From positions 186,001 through 250,000 of the forward strand of contig JAQOTA010000036.1 in assembly GCA_029532415.1 (NCBI GenBank): a stretch of DNA of 64,000 nucleotides. The letters run 5' to 3'. Of this stretch, positions 33,121 to 45,400 are shown in pieces. The DNA comes from Marasmius tenuissimus (Eukaryota > Basidiomycota > Agaricomycetes > Agaricales > Marasmiaceae). The notes under the pieces are model-generated. The model was given only the letters and a program-made list of their open reading frames with translations, had not been told where the DNA came from and searched no databases. The position numbers and the translations under genes were made by a program. How positions within the stretch are numbered: position 1 is the stretch's first letter; every line of letters begins with the position of its first letter.

Positions 33121-33750
33121 CGTTTGTGTGATGGTTTCCAAGGACGATCCTTCCCATTTTGATTAGGTCACGACGGACTCTACGTTACATCATACATTAA
33201 ATAGGCAATGAAGGCCAACTTTTACTGTTGCACGCACTGTAATCATAGTAAGTAGTGGGCACTATAATCACTTGAAGCGTCGGGTACTAGATTCTGGAAG
33301 ACATGTATTTCAACTCGAGTGGAACGGGGTTCATTTGAACGATTTCGGAACTTTGGTGAGTCGGTCATGTCGTGAGCCTGGGCTATGCGGAAAGAACTCC
33401 ATCCAAGAAATGGCTAAAGAAGTACGTATACCACCACATGCCTGGGGGATGTGTGACAGGGCGTTCTAGATTCACAGGAGGAAACGTATTTCCAATGAAA
33501 TAGATATGAAGGCCATTTCCGTGTTCGGCGTACGTGAAGAGCATGGATTGTTTTGAATTACGAGCGCCATTGAGGAGTCGTGGCGTGCACCTCTGCGAGC
33601 GAAATACAGGTAAAGGTGTATGGTATGTTCCCTTCCAGTCTGCCACTGAATGAGTCGAGAAGGAAACAGCCGTATTGAGAGTGTATCCAGAGTGCGTAAC
33701 ACGATTTTAGATTAAACGTCCGTCCAAAATGAAATCAGCACATTCGGGTA
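33121..33750. other. gene-free stretch (convergent 3' ends)
   Basis: Lies between the 3' ends of two convergent genes. No supported frame. Confidence 0.4.
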
Positions 33751-34356
33751 CTAGTTCTTCTTGGACTCTTGTGCCCAGCGCGCCTTCATGAGTTCCATGC
33801 CTTCTGATCTCGACCGGATTGCCATTGCTGGTGTGAGAAGTTGCATTCTAGCCGCTTGTAGTTGCGGACCGATGGTAGAGTCACTTCGAATAACCTGTGT
33901 GGGGGAAGAAAGCATGTGGTCAGAACAGATACGACAAGACAGAATGGACTCGAGTACGCACAGAACCGATTGACAGGAAGAAACCAAAGGTCGCCGCACT
34001 GCTGACCATGTATTGGGATAAGGTCGCCAAAACTCCACGAGGACCCGGACCATGCCTTTTTTTGCGGAATGAAAGCGGGTTATTTTATGAGCAGAGGGTG
34101 GTACCAAACATGATACCTTATGACACTCCAGGACCCGAAGATAAATCCTATGGTGAGACCGACTCCTCCTCCCATCATAGCACCCATTCTATCCAAGAAA
34201 TTAGACGCGTCGAGAAAGTTTCGGAAACGGAGATTGAAGACCCGTACCTGACTACGGAAAATATTAGAACGGACGTTTAGAAGAATATTAATCTGAAAAC
34301 GTACGTTTGTACCATATTGAGGGCTCTTCACCGCGTCTTTGGGGTTGTGCTTGCAT
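33751..34356 (-). CDS. MGR2: Mgr2/Romo1-family TIM23 translocase subunit
   Basis: Starts MQAQPQRRGEEPSIWYK at 34356 and ends EGMELMKARWAQESKKN with the stop at 33751. The core is the Romo1/Mgr2 signature: MGAMMGGGVGLTIGFIFGSW (first glycine-rich helix), then YMVSSAATFGFFLSIGSVIR (second helix). The frame only works if a 4-nt exon, TCAG at 34248-34251, lies between two GT-AG introns, giving YKLRMGAMM. Mgr2 seals the lateral gate of the TIM23 inner-membrane translocase and couples it to TIM21. The protein is about 121 residues. It shares a 145 bp divergent promoter with PEX10. Confidence 0.88.
34248..34251 (-). other. 4-nt micro-exon of MGR2
   Basis: TCAG flanked by GTAG-ended intron 1 (GTACGTTTTC...CCGTAG) and intron 2 (GTACGGGTCT...GGATAG). 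Including it restores Lys-Leu-Arg-Met in the conserved pre-helix; skipping it breaks the frame. Confidence 0.65.
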
Positions 34357-34501
34357 GGTGTTAGGTTGTGCTTGCCGTGCAGTAGCAGTTGATGATGGAC
34401 GTTGACTCTGAGGAGAGACGGGAAGTGTCACGCGCTTGAGTGGCAGGCTTGGGCCGGCAATTCGCTCATTTCCCCATGATTACTCTTTCCCGACGACGAC
34501 G
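34357..34501. promoter_or_regulatory. Divergent promoter, MGR2 / PEX10
   Basis: 145 bp separate the start codons of the two genes on opposite strands. Confidence 0.5.
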
Positions 34502-35756
34502 ATGGCTGGACTCCCTGTATTCCCTGCCGCGCAGCAGGCGCAAATAGGTAAGAGCTTTTAGACTTGAGATGTGGACCGAATACTCATACTTACGGTTAGT
34601 TCGTGCTCACCAGCGCGATGTATACCATGTCGCTTCTTTGAGGGAACAAACAGATCATGTTCTGAGAGCTTGGCTCGGTCAGTTCAGTCCAGATATCGGT
34701 TTGCCGTACTTCTAAAAGAATTTGCTCAGGAACTCGGTGGTTAACGCGATGGAATAGTGAAGTAGAACTATTTGTGAAACTCGTATACTATGGGTTTACC
34801 ACGGGCAGAGGTTTGTCTTTTCCGTTACTATCCCACTGGGTATCATCGAAGCTTATCCTGCAACAGCCACGCAGACACTGGGTGAGGAATACACAGATGT
34901 CTGGCAGCACTGGTCATCCACTCGTCAAACGCCCCCGCCTCCTTGGGTTAGATCGGCACTCGTTCTTCTACCTACGTTACCGCATTACATTCTCAATCGT
35001 TTTGTGAACATTAATGCCATCCAACTTCGCTCACCGGTGCTGGCCGGGATTCTCAAGAGCTTACCGACTGTCTTGGAGGTTGTTTCGGAAGTCAACCTCG
35101 CCGCCTTCTACCTCCAAGGGGTGTATTACAGCGTCATAAAACGATTGACCGGCATCAGCTATGTGAGCTATGTATCTGGCTGGTTTCTTTGCTCAGGGAG
35201 CTGAAATGTATCCTCAGCTGTCGTCAAAGCCAGAGAATCCGCACGTTCGCCCTCCGAGCTACTCTCTTCTTGGAATTCTGATTGGAGTTAGGCTGCTCTA
35301 CCGTTTGGTCAAGTATACGAGATCCCTTACATATACAGACCAACAAGTGGGTCAGGGTGGCAAGGAGAAGAGACATGTAGATCGGCACGAAACGTTTCTG
35401 GATGACCGTCCGGTTTCGACTTTATTAGAAATTGACTTGGAGAATGAGCCGCCGACACCTGCAGAGGAGGATGAGGGAACTATGCTCGATGTTCCCGCAA
35501 TACTTCCAGAAATACGTGCGTCCCGGAATTGCACATTGTGTTTGGAAGAACGGACAGATACTTGTTCTACTGAATGTGGGCATCTGTTCTGTTGGAATTG
35601 CATTGTCGGATGGGGAAGGGAGAAGGTGCGTGGATTGACTCTTTGTGAACTCAATCTCAGTTCTGATACTTTCGTATCAGGCAGAGTGTCCTTTATGCAG
35701 GCAATCGCTCAGTCTCACACGTTTACTTCCCATCTACAATTTATAGCCTATTCGTG
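34502..35756 (+). CDS. PEX10: Peroxin-10, peroxisomal RING E3 ligase
   Basis: Starts [15 protein letters not shown], then [20 protein letters not shown] across the first intron. Introns also interrupt [33 protein letters not shown] and GREK/AECPLC. The N-terminal Pex2/Pex12-type membrane domain has hydrophobic helices ([33 protein letters not shown]). A C3HC4 RING finger ends the protein: [24 protein letters not shown], then [19 protein letters not shown] and stop at 35754-35756. With Pex2 and Pex12, Pex10 forms the ubiquitin ligase that recycles the import receptor Pex5. All zinc ligands are present. Confidence 0.93.
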
Positions 35757-35862
35757 GTAGCCATGTATATCATTACACGGGAGAATTTTTATGAGCGGAC
35801 GCTAGATGATCCCAAATTAAGAGTCGCGTGTTCCTACCATCCACCATAAAGGTTTGCGATCT

Positions 35863-36424
35863 TCAGGAAGCCTGTTGTATCAGAGTAATGTTATCTCCCT
35901 TTAGCAGAATCCGTCCTGGTTTACTCGATGAGTCAGGTGGTTGAGACGGAGATCATTCAGTCATACCTAGTTCTCGTCGCGGTTTTGCCTCCTTCACAAA
36001 GACCTCAGCAGCTTCATCTATCACAACGTTCATGAACTCGTCGAATCCCTGTAGAGGAACATTGTCAGAATCAAAGCCGTGGATGCAGGAAAATTTAGAA
36101 AGGAAGCGTTAACGGCGCATCACCCTTGAGGAGATATGTTCAACGCGGTGTATGGTTGTAAGATCCAGACGACGTACAATGATTCGTCCTTCAATGCGCA
36201 TCTCGATGTTATCATAAAGCCATATGATGACCTTGCTTCTCTGGATCGAGGGAGCGATGTCAGCGTGAATCGGTGGAATTTTTCTATCAGTGAGTGGACG
36301 AACTTGTTGAAGGTTCTTGAAGATAACATTCTGTAAAACAAGTCAGTAACGATCGAAAGTAGTTTCAGGATAGACCAATACACACGATGGGCTGGACCAT
36401 CACACGCTGCTGACGACCGGACAT
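35863..36424 (-). CDS. SME1: Small nuclear ribonucleoprotein E (SmE)
   Basis: Five short exons give 87 residues: [59 protein letters not shown]..., GRILLKGDNITLIQQAS and stop. Both Sm motifs are intact: Sm1 ([22 protein letters not shown]) and Sm2 (GRILLKGDNITLI). SmE is one of seven proteins in the ring around the U-rich site of U1, U2, U4 and U5 snRNAs. Its start codon lies head-to-head with the dynein gene, with only 37 bp between this ATG and the preferred dynein ATG. Confidence 0.93.
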
Positions 36425-36461
36425 GGTGGATAGTAGAGTTGCACTAGTACTTGCTGAGAGG
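36425..36461. promoter_or_regulatory. Very short divergent gap, SmE / dynein motor gene
   Basis: 37 bp separate the SmE ATG (36424, minus) from the ATG cluster of the dynein gene (36462, 36465, 36468). Another in-frame dynein ATG at 36423 would overlap the SmE start codon. Transcription of one or both genes must start inside the other. Confidence 0.55.
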
Positions 36462-39400
36462 ATGATGATGGAGTTTTGGAGAGAGCGACCGGCACGTGGC
36501 TTTGCCTCTCAACCAAATTTCGACGCGGTTGGCTTCGACGACAGAACCACCATGGAGGTACGTGTACTCATTGTCAAGCCAGTTATCCTCAACACTGAAT
36601 CGCTACATTATAGCTCTTTGCTCCGTCGAACTCGTCGACGGCGGCTGCCGTTACCTTCATCACATTTGTTCAAGACCTCAAGAAGAAAACGAAAGCATGG
36701 GGTCCGATGATAGAACTCTGTGCGAGCGGCGAGAAGACGCTAGAACGATTCAGATACCAGTTTCCGGACGATTGGCTATACAGTGACCAGCTACGAGGAG
36801 AATGGAGTGCATACAACGAGATTCTGAAGAGAAAGAACGACTCCATTCAGGAGCAACTTGGTGAGTTGTCGATGTCGGTTACCTATAGTGTTCCATACTC
36901 ATCTATTCTATCTTACTAGCTGGACTTCAGCTCAAAGTCATCGCCGAGGACAAAATTGTGGAAGGAAGGATCAGCGACATATTACAGGAGTGGGAGTCTA
37001 CTCGACCCGTTCAAGGCAACATCCGTGCCGATACCGCGATGAATACTATCAATGTCTTTGAAGGGAAGCTGACTCGTGTCCAAGATGAATACGACCTCCT
37101 TTGTCGGGCGAAGGAGGCGCTGGACCTAGAATTGACCAGACATACGCGTCTGGAGCCCGTTTTCGAGGAACTGCGGGACCTCAAGGCTGTTTGGACAGCG
37201 CTATCGGGGATATGGGGACAGATCAGCGAGCTGAGGGAGATGGCATGGGCCACGGTGCAACCGAGGAAGTTGAGACAGCAAATAGATGGCTTGCTTAGCT
37301 CGACAAAGGAGATGCCCACGAGAATGCGGCAGTATGCGGCGTTCGAATACGTTCAAGACATTCTTCGCGGTCTTCTCAAGTCCAATTCTCTTGTTTCCGA
37401 TCTGAAGTCAGAAGCTCTGAAGGACCGACACTGGAAGCAATTGTTCAAGGTCTTAAAGTTGCCGTCGCAACCTAGCTTGACATTGTAAGTATCCCAACTA
37501 CTCGATGGTCTGTACCACTGCTAATCGCCCGCTAGGATGACCCTCGGTCATGTCTACGATCTCGACCTCAAGAAGAACGAGAGTTTGATTAAGGAAGTTA
37601 TCATTCAAGCTCAAGGAGAGGTAAGCACAGCACATCAAGTTGGCCACGGCTATAGAGCCCATGAACTCAATGTCATTTTCCCCAGATGGCTCTCGAGGAA
37701 TACATCAAACAAGTGAAAGAAGTTTGGACCAACTACACTCTCGATCTGGTCAACTATCAGAATAAATGTCGACTAATTAGGTTCGCCTTAGCTTCACTCG
37801 TGTCTGACTCAAAGTTGAGGGGATGTCTTTTAGGGGGTGGGACGACCTTTTCAACAAGTGCAGCGAAAATTTGAACTCGTTGACCGCAATGAAACTTTCT
37901 CCTTATTACAAAGGTTCGTCCGAGACTTTTGTCTCTACCCCTCAATGCTCATGAGCTTTCTGTTAGTTTTCGAGGAAGAAGTAAGTGTAAGCCGCCGGTT
38001 TCGGAATAGAATGCTGATACGCGGGACTAGGCCTCGTCTTGGGAGGACAAATTGAGCAGGATCAACGTCCTCTTCGGTGAGTGTCGACTACTTTCTGAAC
38101 ATGGAACCTCGCTAATGCTTTTATCCCGCCGAAAGATGTTTGGATTGACGTTCAGCGACAATGGGTGTACCTCGAGGGCATCTTCTCGGGCAGTGCCGAT
38201 ATCAAGCATCTCCTTCCCGTCGAAAGTGCTCGTTTCCAGAACATCAACTCGGAGTTCCTCACCGTGATGAAGAAAGTCTACAAGTCCCCGTTCGTCGTCG
38301 ACGTTATGAACATTCAGGGAATACAGAAGAGTTTGGAGAGATTGGCGGAGTTGCTGAACAAGATCCAGAAAGCTCTCGGAGAGTACCTCGAACGCGAGCG
38401 ATCCTCCTTCCCTCGTTTCTACTTCGTCGGTGATGAAGACCTCCTGGAAATCATCGGGAACTCGAAAGACATCCTTCGAATTATGAAGCACCTGAAGAAG
38501 ATGTTCGCGGGTATCGCCACGATAAAGCTCGACGACGACCTTACACAGATTCAGGGCATGGCGTCTCGCGAGGGCGAAGAGGTTCAGTTTACTCAGCCTG
38601 TCCTCTTGAAGGATTTCCCAAAGATTAACGATTGGCTGGCGAAGATTGAGTCTTCCATGCGACTTTCGCTCGCCACCCTCCTCTGCGAGGCTGTTGCGGA
38701 ACTCCAGACATTCTACGGCACGGACTCTCAACTACCTATGGAGGAATTCATGGCATGGATGGAGAAGTATCCCGCCCAGCTGGTCACCCTTGCAGTCCAA
38801 GTCGCCTGGACGGCGTCGGTTGAATCGTCTTTAGAACAATCACAGCTTCCGGAAGCACCCCTCGAAACCATCCACCAAGCGCTGGACCTCCTTGCCGACA
38901 TTGTATTGAAGGAACTGAGCTCGGTGACTCGCAGGAAGTGTGAGCACCTCATTACCGAGCTTGTTCATCAACGTGATGTTACACGAACTCTCATCAATCA
39001 ACGTGTTCTGGACAAGAACGGCTTCACCTGGCTATACCAGATGCGGTTCTACCTTGATAAAAGCCGCGAGAGCCCCATTGATCGGTTGGCGATCAAGGTT
39101 GCGGATGCGTCGTTCCCTTATGGTTGGGAGTATCTCGGTGTACCAGATCGCCTAGTACAGACACCGTTGACGGATCGTGTATACTTGACTCTCACTCAGG
39201 CTCTGGACAACCAATTGGGCGGTGCCCCCTTCGGACCTGCCGGAACAGGTACGCCTACGTGCACACATTTCGCATATTTTCATTTGACTGACCCATATAC
39301 AGGTAAAACTGAGTCGGTCAAAGCTCTTGGAGTGCAGCTGGGCCGATTTGTTCTGGTATTCTGTTGTGATGAAACATTCGATTTCCAAGCGATGGGTCGA

Positions 39401-42400
39401 ATCTTTGTGGGATTGTGTCAAGTCGGTGCTTGGGGATGTTTCGACGAGTTCAATCGACTGGAGGAGCGAATCCTTAGTGCCGTCTCGCAGCAAGTACAGA
39501 CCATCCAGCAAGGTCTTGCCTCGTTGGCCAAGAACCCTAACACCGAGATCGAGCTCGTTGGAAAGAATTTGAAGATCAATGCGAACATGGGTACGCTCCA
39601 TTGATATTAAAAAAGAAGCTGGCGTTGAGGCTGTTTCCGTGCAGGAATTTTCATCACCACTAATCCCAACTACGCCGGTCGTTCGCAGTTACCACCCAAT
39701 CTGACGAAGCTCTTTAGACCGTAAGCGATTCATCCACACCCATGAGTCGTCTTGTTGACCTTTCCTTTCAGTATGGCAATGACTCGGCCCGATCGAGAGC
39801 TCATCGCTCAGGTCATGTTGTTCTCACAAGGTTTTCGTACAGCGGAGTCCTTGGCTTCCAAGATTGTACCGTTCTTCAATCTTTGTGATGAGCAACTTTC
39901 TCCCCAGCCACATTACGACTTCGGTCTGCGGGCTCTGAAGGCTGTGCTTGCGAGTGCTGGTATCCTCAAACGTGAGAGACTTCAAGCAGCTCGTACAGAG
40001 GGCGAGGAGGGCGAGGAGGCAGTTGGCCTTTCGGACGCTATCTCGGAACAAATTATTGTCATACAGAGTGTTACCGAGACTATCGTGCCCAAACTAGTGG
40101 CGGACGACGTGCCGCTATTGACAAAGTATGTCATCCCTATTGATATGTTATGGCCTCTAATCTCATCCTCTCTTTAGCTTGTTGGCTGATGTCTTCCCTG
40201 GGGTTGACTATGAGCCTGTCGATCTTGATGCCCTCCGCCGCGAAATTCTCACGGAATGCAAGGAGCGTCGCCTTGTCTCCGGCGAACGATGGATTTCAAA
40301 AATGTTGCAGCTATACCAGATCCAAAAGATTCAGCATGGTTTGATGATGGTCGGACCGTCAGGTAGCGGGAAAACGAATGCTTGGCAAGTCCTTTTGGCT
40401 GCTTTGGAACGTCTGGACGGCGTGGAAGGCATTGCCTATGTTATCGATCCAAAGGCTATGCATAAGGATGCACTGTATGGGACACTTGATTCCACAACCA
40501 GAGAGTGGAACGATGGACTGTTCACACATGTCCTACGAAAGATCGTTGACGACGTACGCGGCGAGAGTGGAAAGCGGCACTGGATCATCTTCGACGGGGA
40601 TGTTGACCCTGAGTGGGTAGAGAACTTGAATAGGTGGGCTGTCCGTACAGAAATAAAGCATTCCTGATCTTACGCCTCTTTCAGTGTCCTTGATGACAAT
40701 AAGCTTCTGACCCTACCAAACGGCGAACGTTTGAACCTTCCACCCAACGTGCGGATCATGTTTGAGGTGGAACATCTGAAGTACGCGACACTTGCTACCG
40801 TGAGTCGATGTGGTATGATTTGGTTCAGCGAAGATGTTGTGGAGCCCTCAATGGTCTACCAACACTACCTCAACACTTTGTCAACGATTCCACTCGACGC
40901 GGAAGACGAAGAAACCGGCGACATCATTGCTCGCCGTACGGACGCACTTTCCGATAACACTGCCTCGGCCAACCTTGTCACGCAAAAACAGGTGGCTACC
41001 ATACTCGAACGTTACTTCGCAGATGGAGATCTCGTCAGTTCCGCTTTGACTTTCGCAGAGTCCATCGAACATATTATGGATTTCACCACGACACGTGCGC
41101 TCAATACCCTCTTCTCTCTCATCAATAAGACTGTGCGAAACGTCATTGAATACAACTTCCAACACTCCGACTTTCCCTTGCCCTTTGAACGGGTCGAACA
41201 GTACGCCACCAAGCGATTGCTCGTCAGCATCGTGTGGGCCTTCTCGGGCGATGCCAAGTTAGATCTGCGCTCAGAGATGGGAGACTTCCTTCGCAATCGT
41301 ACCGGCATTGACCTACCGCCACTGGGTCCAGGCGGGTCACTCATCGACTTCGACGTTCAGATTGCCACGGGAGAGTGGACTGCCTGGCAGACGCGTGTCC
41401 CTTCCATCGAAATTGAAGCTCACGCAGTGACGGCTTCAGATGTCGTCGTTCCGACCATGGACACCGTTCGCCATGAGGAGATCCTCTATTCATGGCTTTC
41501 CGAGCACAAGCCCCTCATGTTATGCGGTCCTCCGGGCTCAGGAAAAACCATGACCTTGTTCAGCGCGCTTCGCAAGCTCCCTGACATGGAGGTTGTTGGC
41601 CTCAACTTCTCCAGTGCAACCACTCCGGAGTTGATCTTGAAGACCTTCGAGCAATATTGTGAGTATCGCAAAACGCCGAACGGAGTCGTCCTCGCGCCGA
41701 TCCAAATAGGAAGATGGCTTGTTGTTTTCTGCGATGAGATCAACCTTCCCGCCGCCGACAAGTACGGGACACAGCGGGTCATCTCGTTCATCAGGCAACT
41801 CGTCGAGTCGGGAGGCTATTGGCGTTCTTCGGACATGGCTTGGGTTAAGCTCGAGCGGATCCAGTTTGTCGGGCTTGCAACCCGCCTACTGATCCCGGTC
41901 GGGTGCCTCTCAGTCATCGTTTCTTGCGACATGCTCCGCTTGTTATGGTGGACTACCCTGGAGAGGTCTCTCTCAAACAAATCTATGGAACATACAACCG
42001 CGCAGCCCTCAAGGTTGTACCCAACCTCCGCGCCTACGCTGAACCCCTCACGGATGCGATGGTGGCTTTCTATCTCGCCTCGCAAAAGCGTTTCACTACA
42101 GACGTACAAGCACACTACGTGTACAGTCCTCGAGAGCTCACCAGATGGGTTCGAGGTATATATGAGGCTATACGTCCACTAGAAATGCTGTCTGTTGAAG
42201 GACTAGTCCGCGTTTGGGCCCATGAGGCATTGCGGCTGTTCCAAGACCGTCTTGTCACAGAGGAGGAGCGTGTATGGACTGATGAACACATCGATGCCTA
42301 CGCTATGGAGCATTTCCCTACTATCAACCGGGATGAAGCATTAAATCGGCCGATCCTCTTTTCGAACTGGACGTCAAAGGACTACATTCCTGTCGACCGA

Positions 42401-45400
42401 GAAACCCTTCGTGAATATACCAAGGCGCGATTGCGTGTCTTCTACGAGGAAGAATTGGACGTCCCATTAGTGCTTTTTAATGATGTGCTGGATCACGTCC
42501 TTCGAATTGATCGAGTGTTCCGCCAGATTCAGGGACATCTGTTACTCATTGGTGTCAGTGGTAGTGGCAAGGTGCGATCTCTTTTAGACCCAGCTGTTTT
42601 GCCGCTAATGGAACCCAATAGACAACACTGTCGCGTTTCGTAGCTTGGATGAATGGCCTCAGCATCTTCCAGATCAAAGTCTCAAACAAGTACACAGGCG
42701 ACGACTTCGACGAAGACTTACGAACAGTTCTCAGACGCGCTGGATGCAAAGGGGAAAAGATTTGCTTCATCATGGACGAGTCCAACGTCCTTGACTCTGG
42801 CTTCTTGGAACGCATGAATACCCTCCTCGCGAACGCCGAAGTCCCTGGTCTTTTCGAAGGGGATGAGCATGCAGCATTGATGACAGCCTGCAAGGAAGGG
42901 TCGCAGAGGGATGGCCTCATGCTCGATTCTCATGAGGAGCTCTACCGGTGGTTCACCCAACAGGTGGCGAGGAACCTTCACGTCGTCTTCACCATGAATC
43001 CTCCCGAGAACGGCCTGGCTTCCAGGGCCGCCACCTCGCCCGCCTTGTTCAATCGTTGTGTCCTGGATTGGTTTGGCGACTGGTCGGACCAGGCCCTGTA
43101 TCAGGTCGGAATGGAGTTTACACACTCACTTGACCTGGATCTCTCAACATATAACCCTCCCGCCAATTTTCCGATTGCCTACCGAGAATTGTCCATGCCC
43201 CCAGTTCACAGAACAGCGGTCATCAATGCATTGGTTCACGTGCACGCTTCTTTGCATCAAATCAATCAGCGCCTCAGTCGACGACAAGGCCGTTACAACT
43301 ACGTCACTCCTCGACATTATCTTGACTTGTGCGTTACCTCTTACCCAGACAGCCTGTTCGGTGGCGCTAATTTTTTCCCCCTCCCAGCATCAATCACTAT
43401 GTTCGTCTCTATGGTGAAAAGAGGGATGAACTCGAGGAGCAGCAACGACACTTACATGTTGGTCTCGATAAGCTCCGAGACACGGTCACACAGGTCGAGG
43501 AGCTTAGGAAGAGCCTGGCAATCAAACGGACCCAGCTGGAGGCCAAAGATGCCGAGGCGAACGAGAAGCTCAAAAGAATGGTAACGGATCAACAAGAAGC
43601 TGAGCAGAAGAAGGCCGAATCCATTGGGATACAAGCTGCCTTGGTGGAACAAGACAAGCATATTCAGCAGCGACGTGCTGTTGCCGAAGCAGACCTCGCC
43701 GACGCAGAACCAGCTGTCCTGGAGGCACAAGCTGATGTGCGTAACATCAAAAAGACCCACCTCCAGGAAGTCCGTGCCATGGCCAATCCTCCCGAGGCAG
43801 TCAAATTGACCATGGAGTCAGTATGCACTCTTCTAGGTTTCAAGATCGACAGTTGGAGGGCAGTACAAGGTATCATTCGTCGAGATGATTTTATCCAGTC
43901 CATCGTCAACTTCAACACCGAGAAGATGATGACCAAGCCGATGCGCGACGTCATGAAGAAGGACTTCCTCAGCCGTCCTTCTTACAATTTCGAATCGGTC
44001 AACCGTGCCAGCAAAGCGTGTGGACCTCTTGTCAAATGGGTTCTGTCGCAGGTCAAATATTCCGAGATTCTTGACCGAGTTGAACCACTCCGAAACGAGG
44101 TCCAGTCTCTCGAAAGGGAGGCGGAGACGACGAAGAAGCAAGCGAAGGCCATCATCGATATGATTGCGGAACTCGAGGCGAAGATAGCCACGTACAAGGA
44201 AGAGTATGCACTGCTCATCAGTGAAACTCAGGCGATCAAATCTGAGATGGAACGGGTGAAGAGCAAGGTCGACCGCAGTGTGGAGCTCCTGGAGAGTTTG
44301 TCCTCTGAGCGGGGGCGCTGGGAGTCAGGTAGCCGCGCTTTCGACGCTGAGATGTCGACTATCGTTGGAGACGTTCTTCTTTCTGCCGCCTTCCTGGCGT
44401 ACGCCGGTTTCTTTGACCAGCACTATCGTGAAGTGATGTGGCAAGAATGGTCTCATCATCTGTCCGAGGCGAATGTCAAGTTCAAGGCAGAACTTTCCCT
44501 CTCCGAATACCTCTCAACTGCCGATGATCGATTGAGTTGGCAATCGAAATCCCTCCCCTCCGACACCTTAACCACGGAAAATGCGATCATGCTGAAGCGA
44601 TTCGACCGTTACCCCTTGATCATCGACCCTACTGGCCAGGCAACCACTTTCCTGCTCAACGAGTACAAGGAACGGAAGATTACCGTCACGAGCTTCCTTG
44701 ATGAAGCATTCCTAAAAGTGCTAGAGAGTGCACTGCGATTTGGAAATCCCCTCCTCATACAAGACGTTGAACACCTGGATCCTATTCTGAATGCAGTCCT
44801 CAATAAAGAGATTCGCCGAACGGGTGGTCGTGTGCTAATTCGACTTGGGAGCCAGGACATCGACTTCTCGCCGTCATTCACCATGTTCCTCTCAACGCGA
44901 GATCCATCAGTCGAATTTTCTCCCGATATTTGCAGTAGGGTCACGTTCGTGAACTTTACGATGACCCGTAGTAGTTTGCAAAGCCAATCCCTTGATCAAG
45001 TCCTCAAAGTTGAACGTCCCGATACAGACCGGAAGCGGACCGATTTGATGAAGATCCAAGGAGAGTTCCGCCTTCGTTTACGCACCCTCGAAAAGCTGCT
45101 TCTGCAGGCCCTTAACGAATCCCAAGGAAACATCCTCGACGACGACAAGGTCATTGATACGTTGGAGACGTTGAAGCGGGAAGCTGCAGAGATCACACGG
45201 AAAGTCGAAGAAACCGACATCATCATGAAGGAGGTGGAGGAAGTCACAGCTGAATATCTCACGATTGCGCAGGCCTGCAGTGCGGTCTTCTTCGTACTGG
45301 AACAGCTCAATGTCGTGAACCACTTCTATCAATTCTCGTTACGCTTTTTCCTCGACATCTTTGACTATGTCCTCCACCACAACCCGAACCTCAAAACCGT

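Noticed and set aside
41864..41913. A 50-nt GT-AG intron in the dynein AAA3 region that restores frame
   Set aside because: It would remove [14 protein letters not shown], which is nearly invariant in dyneins and is fully encoded here apart from one missing base; a single-base loss explains the data better.
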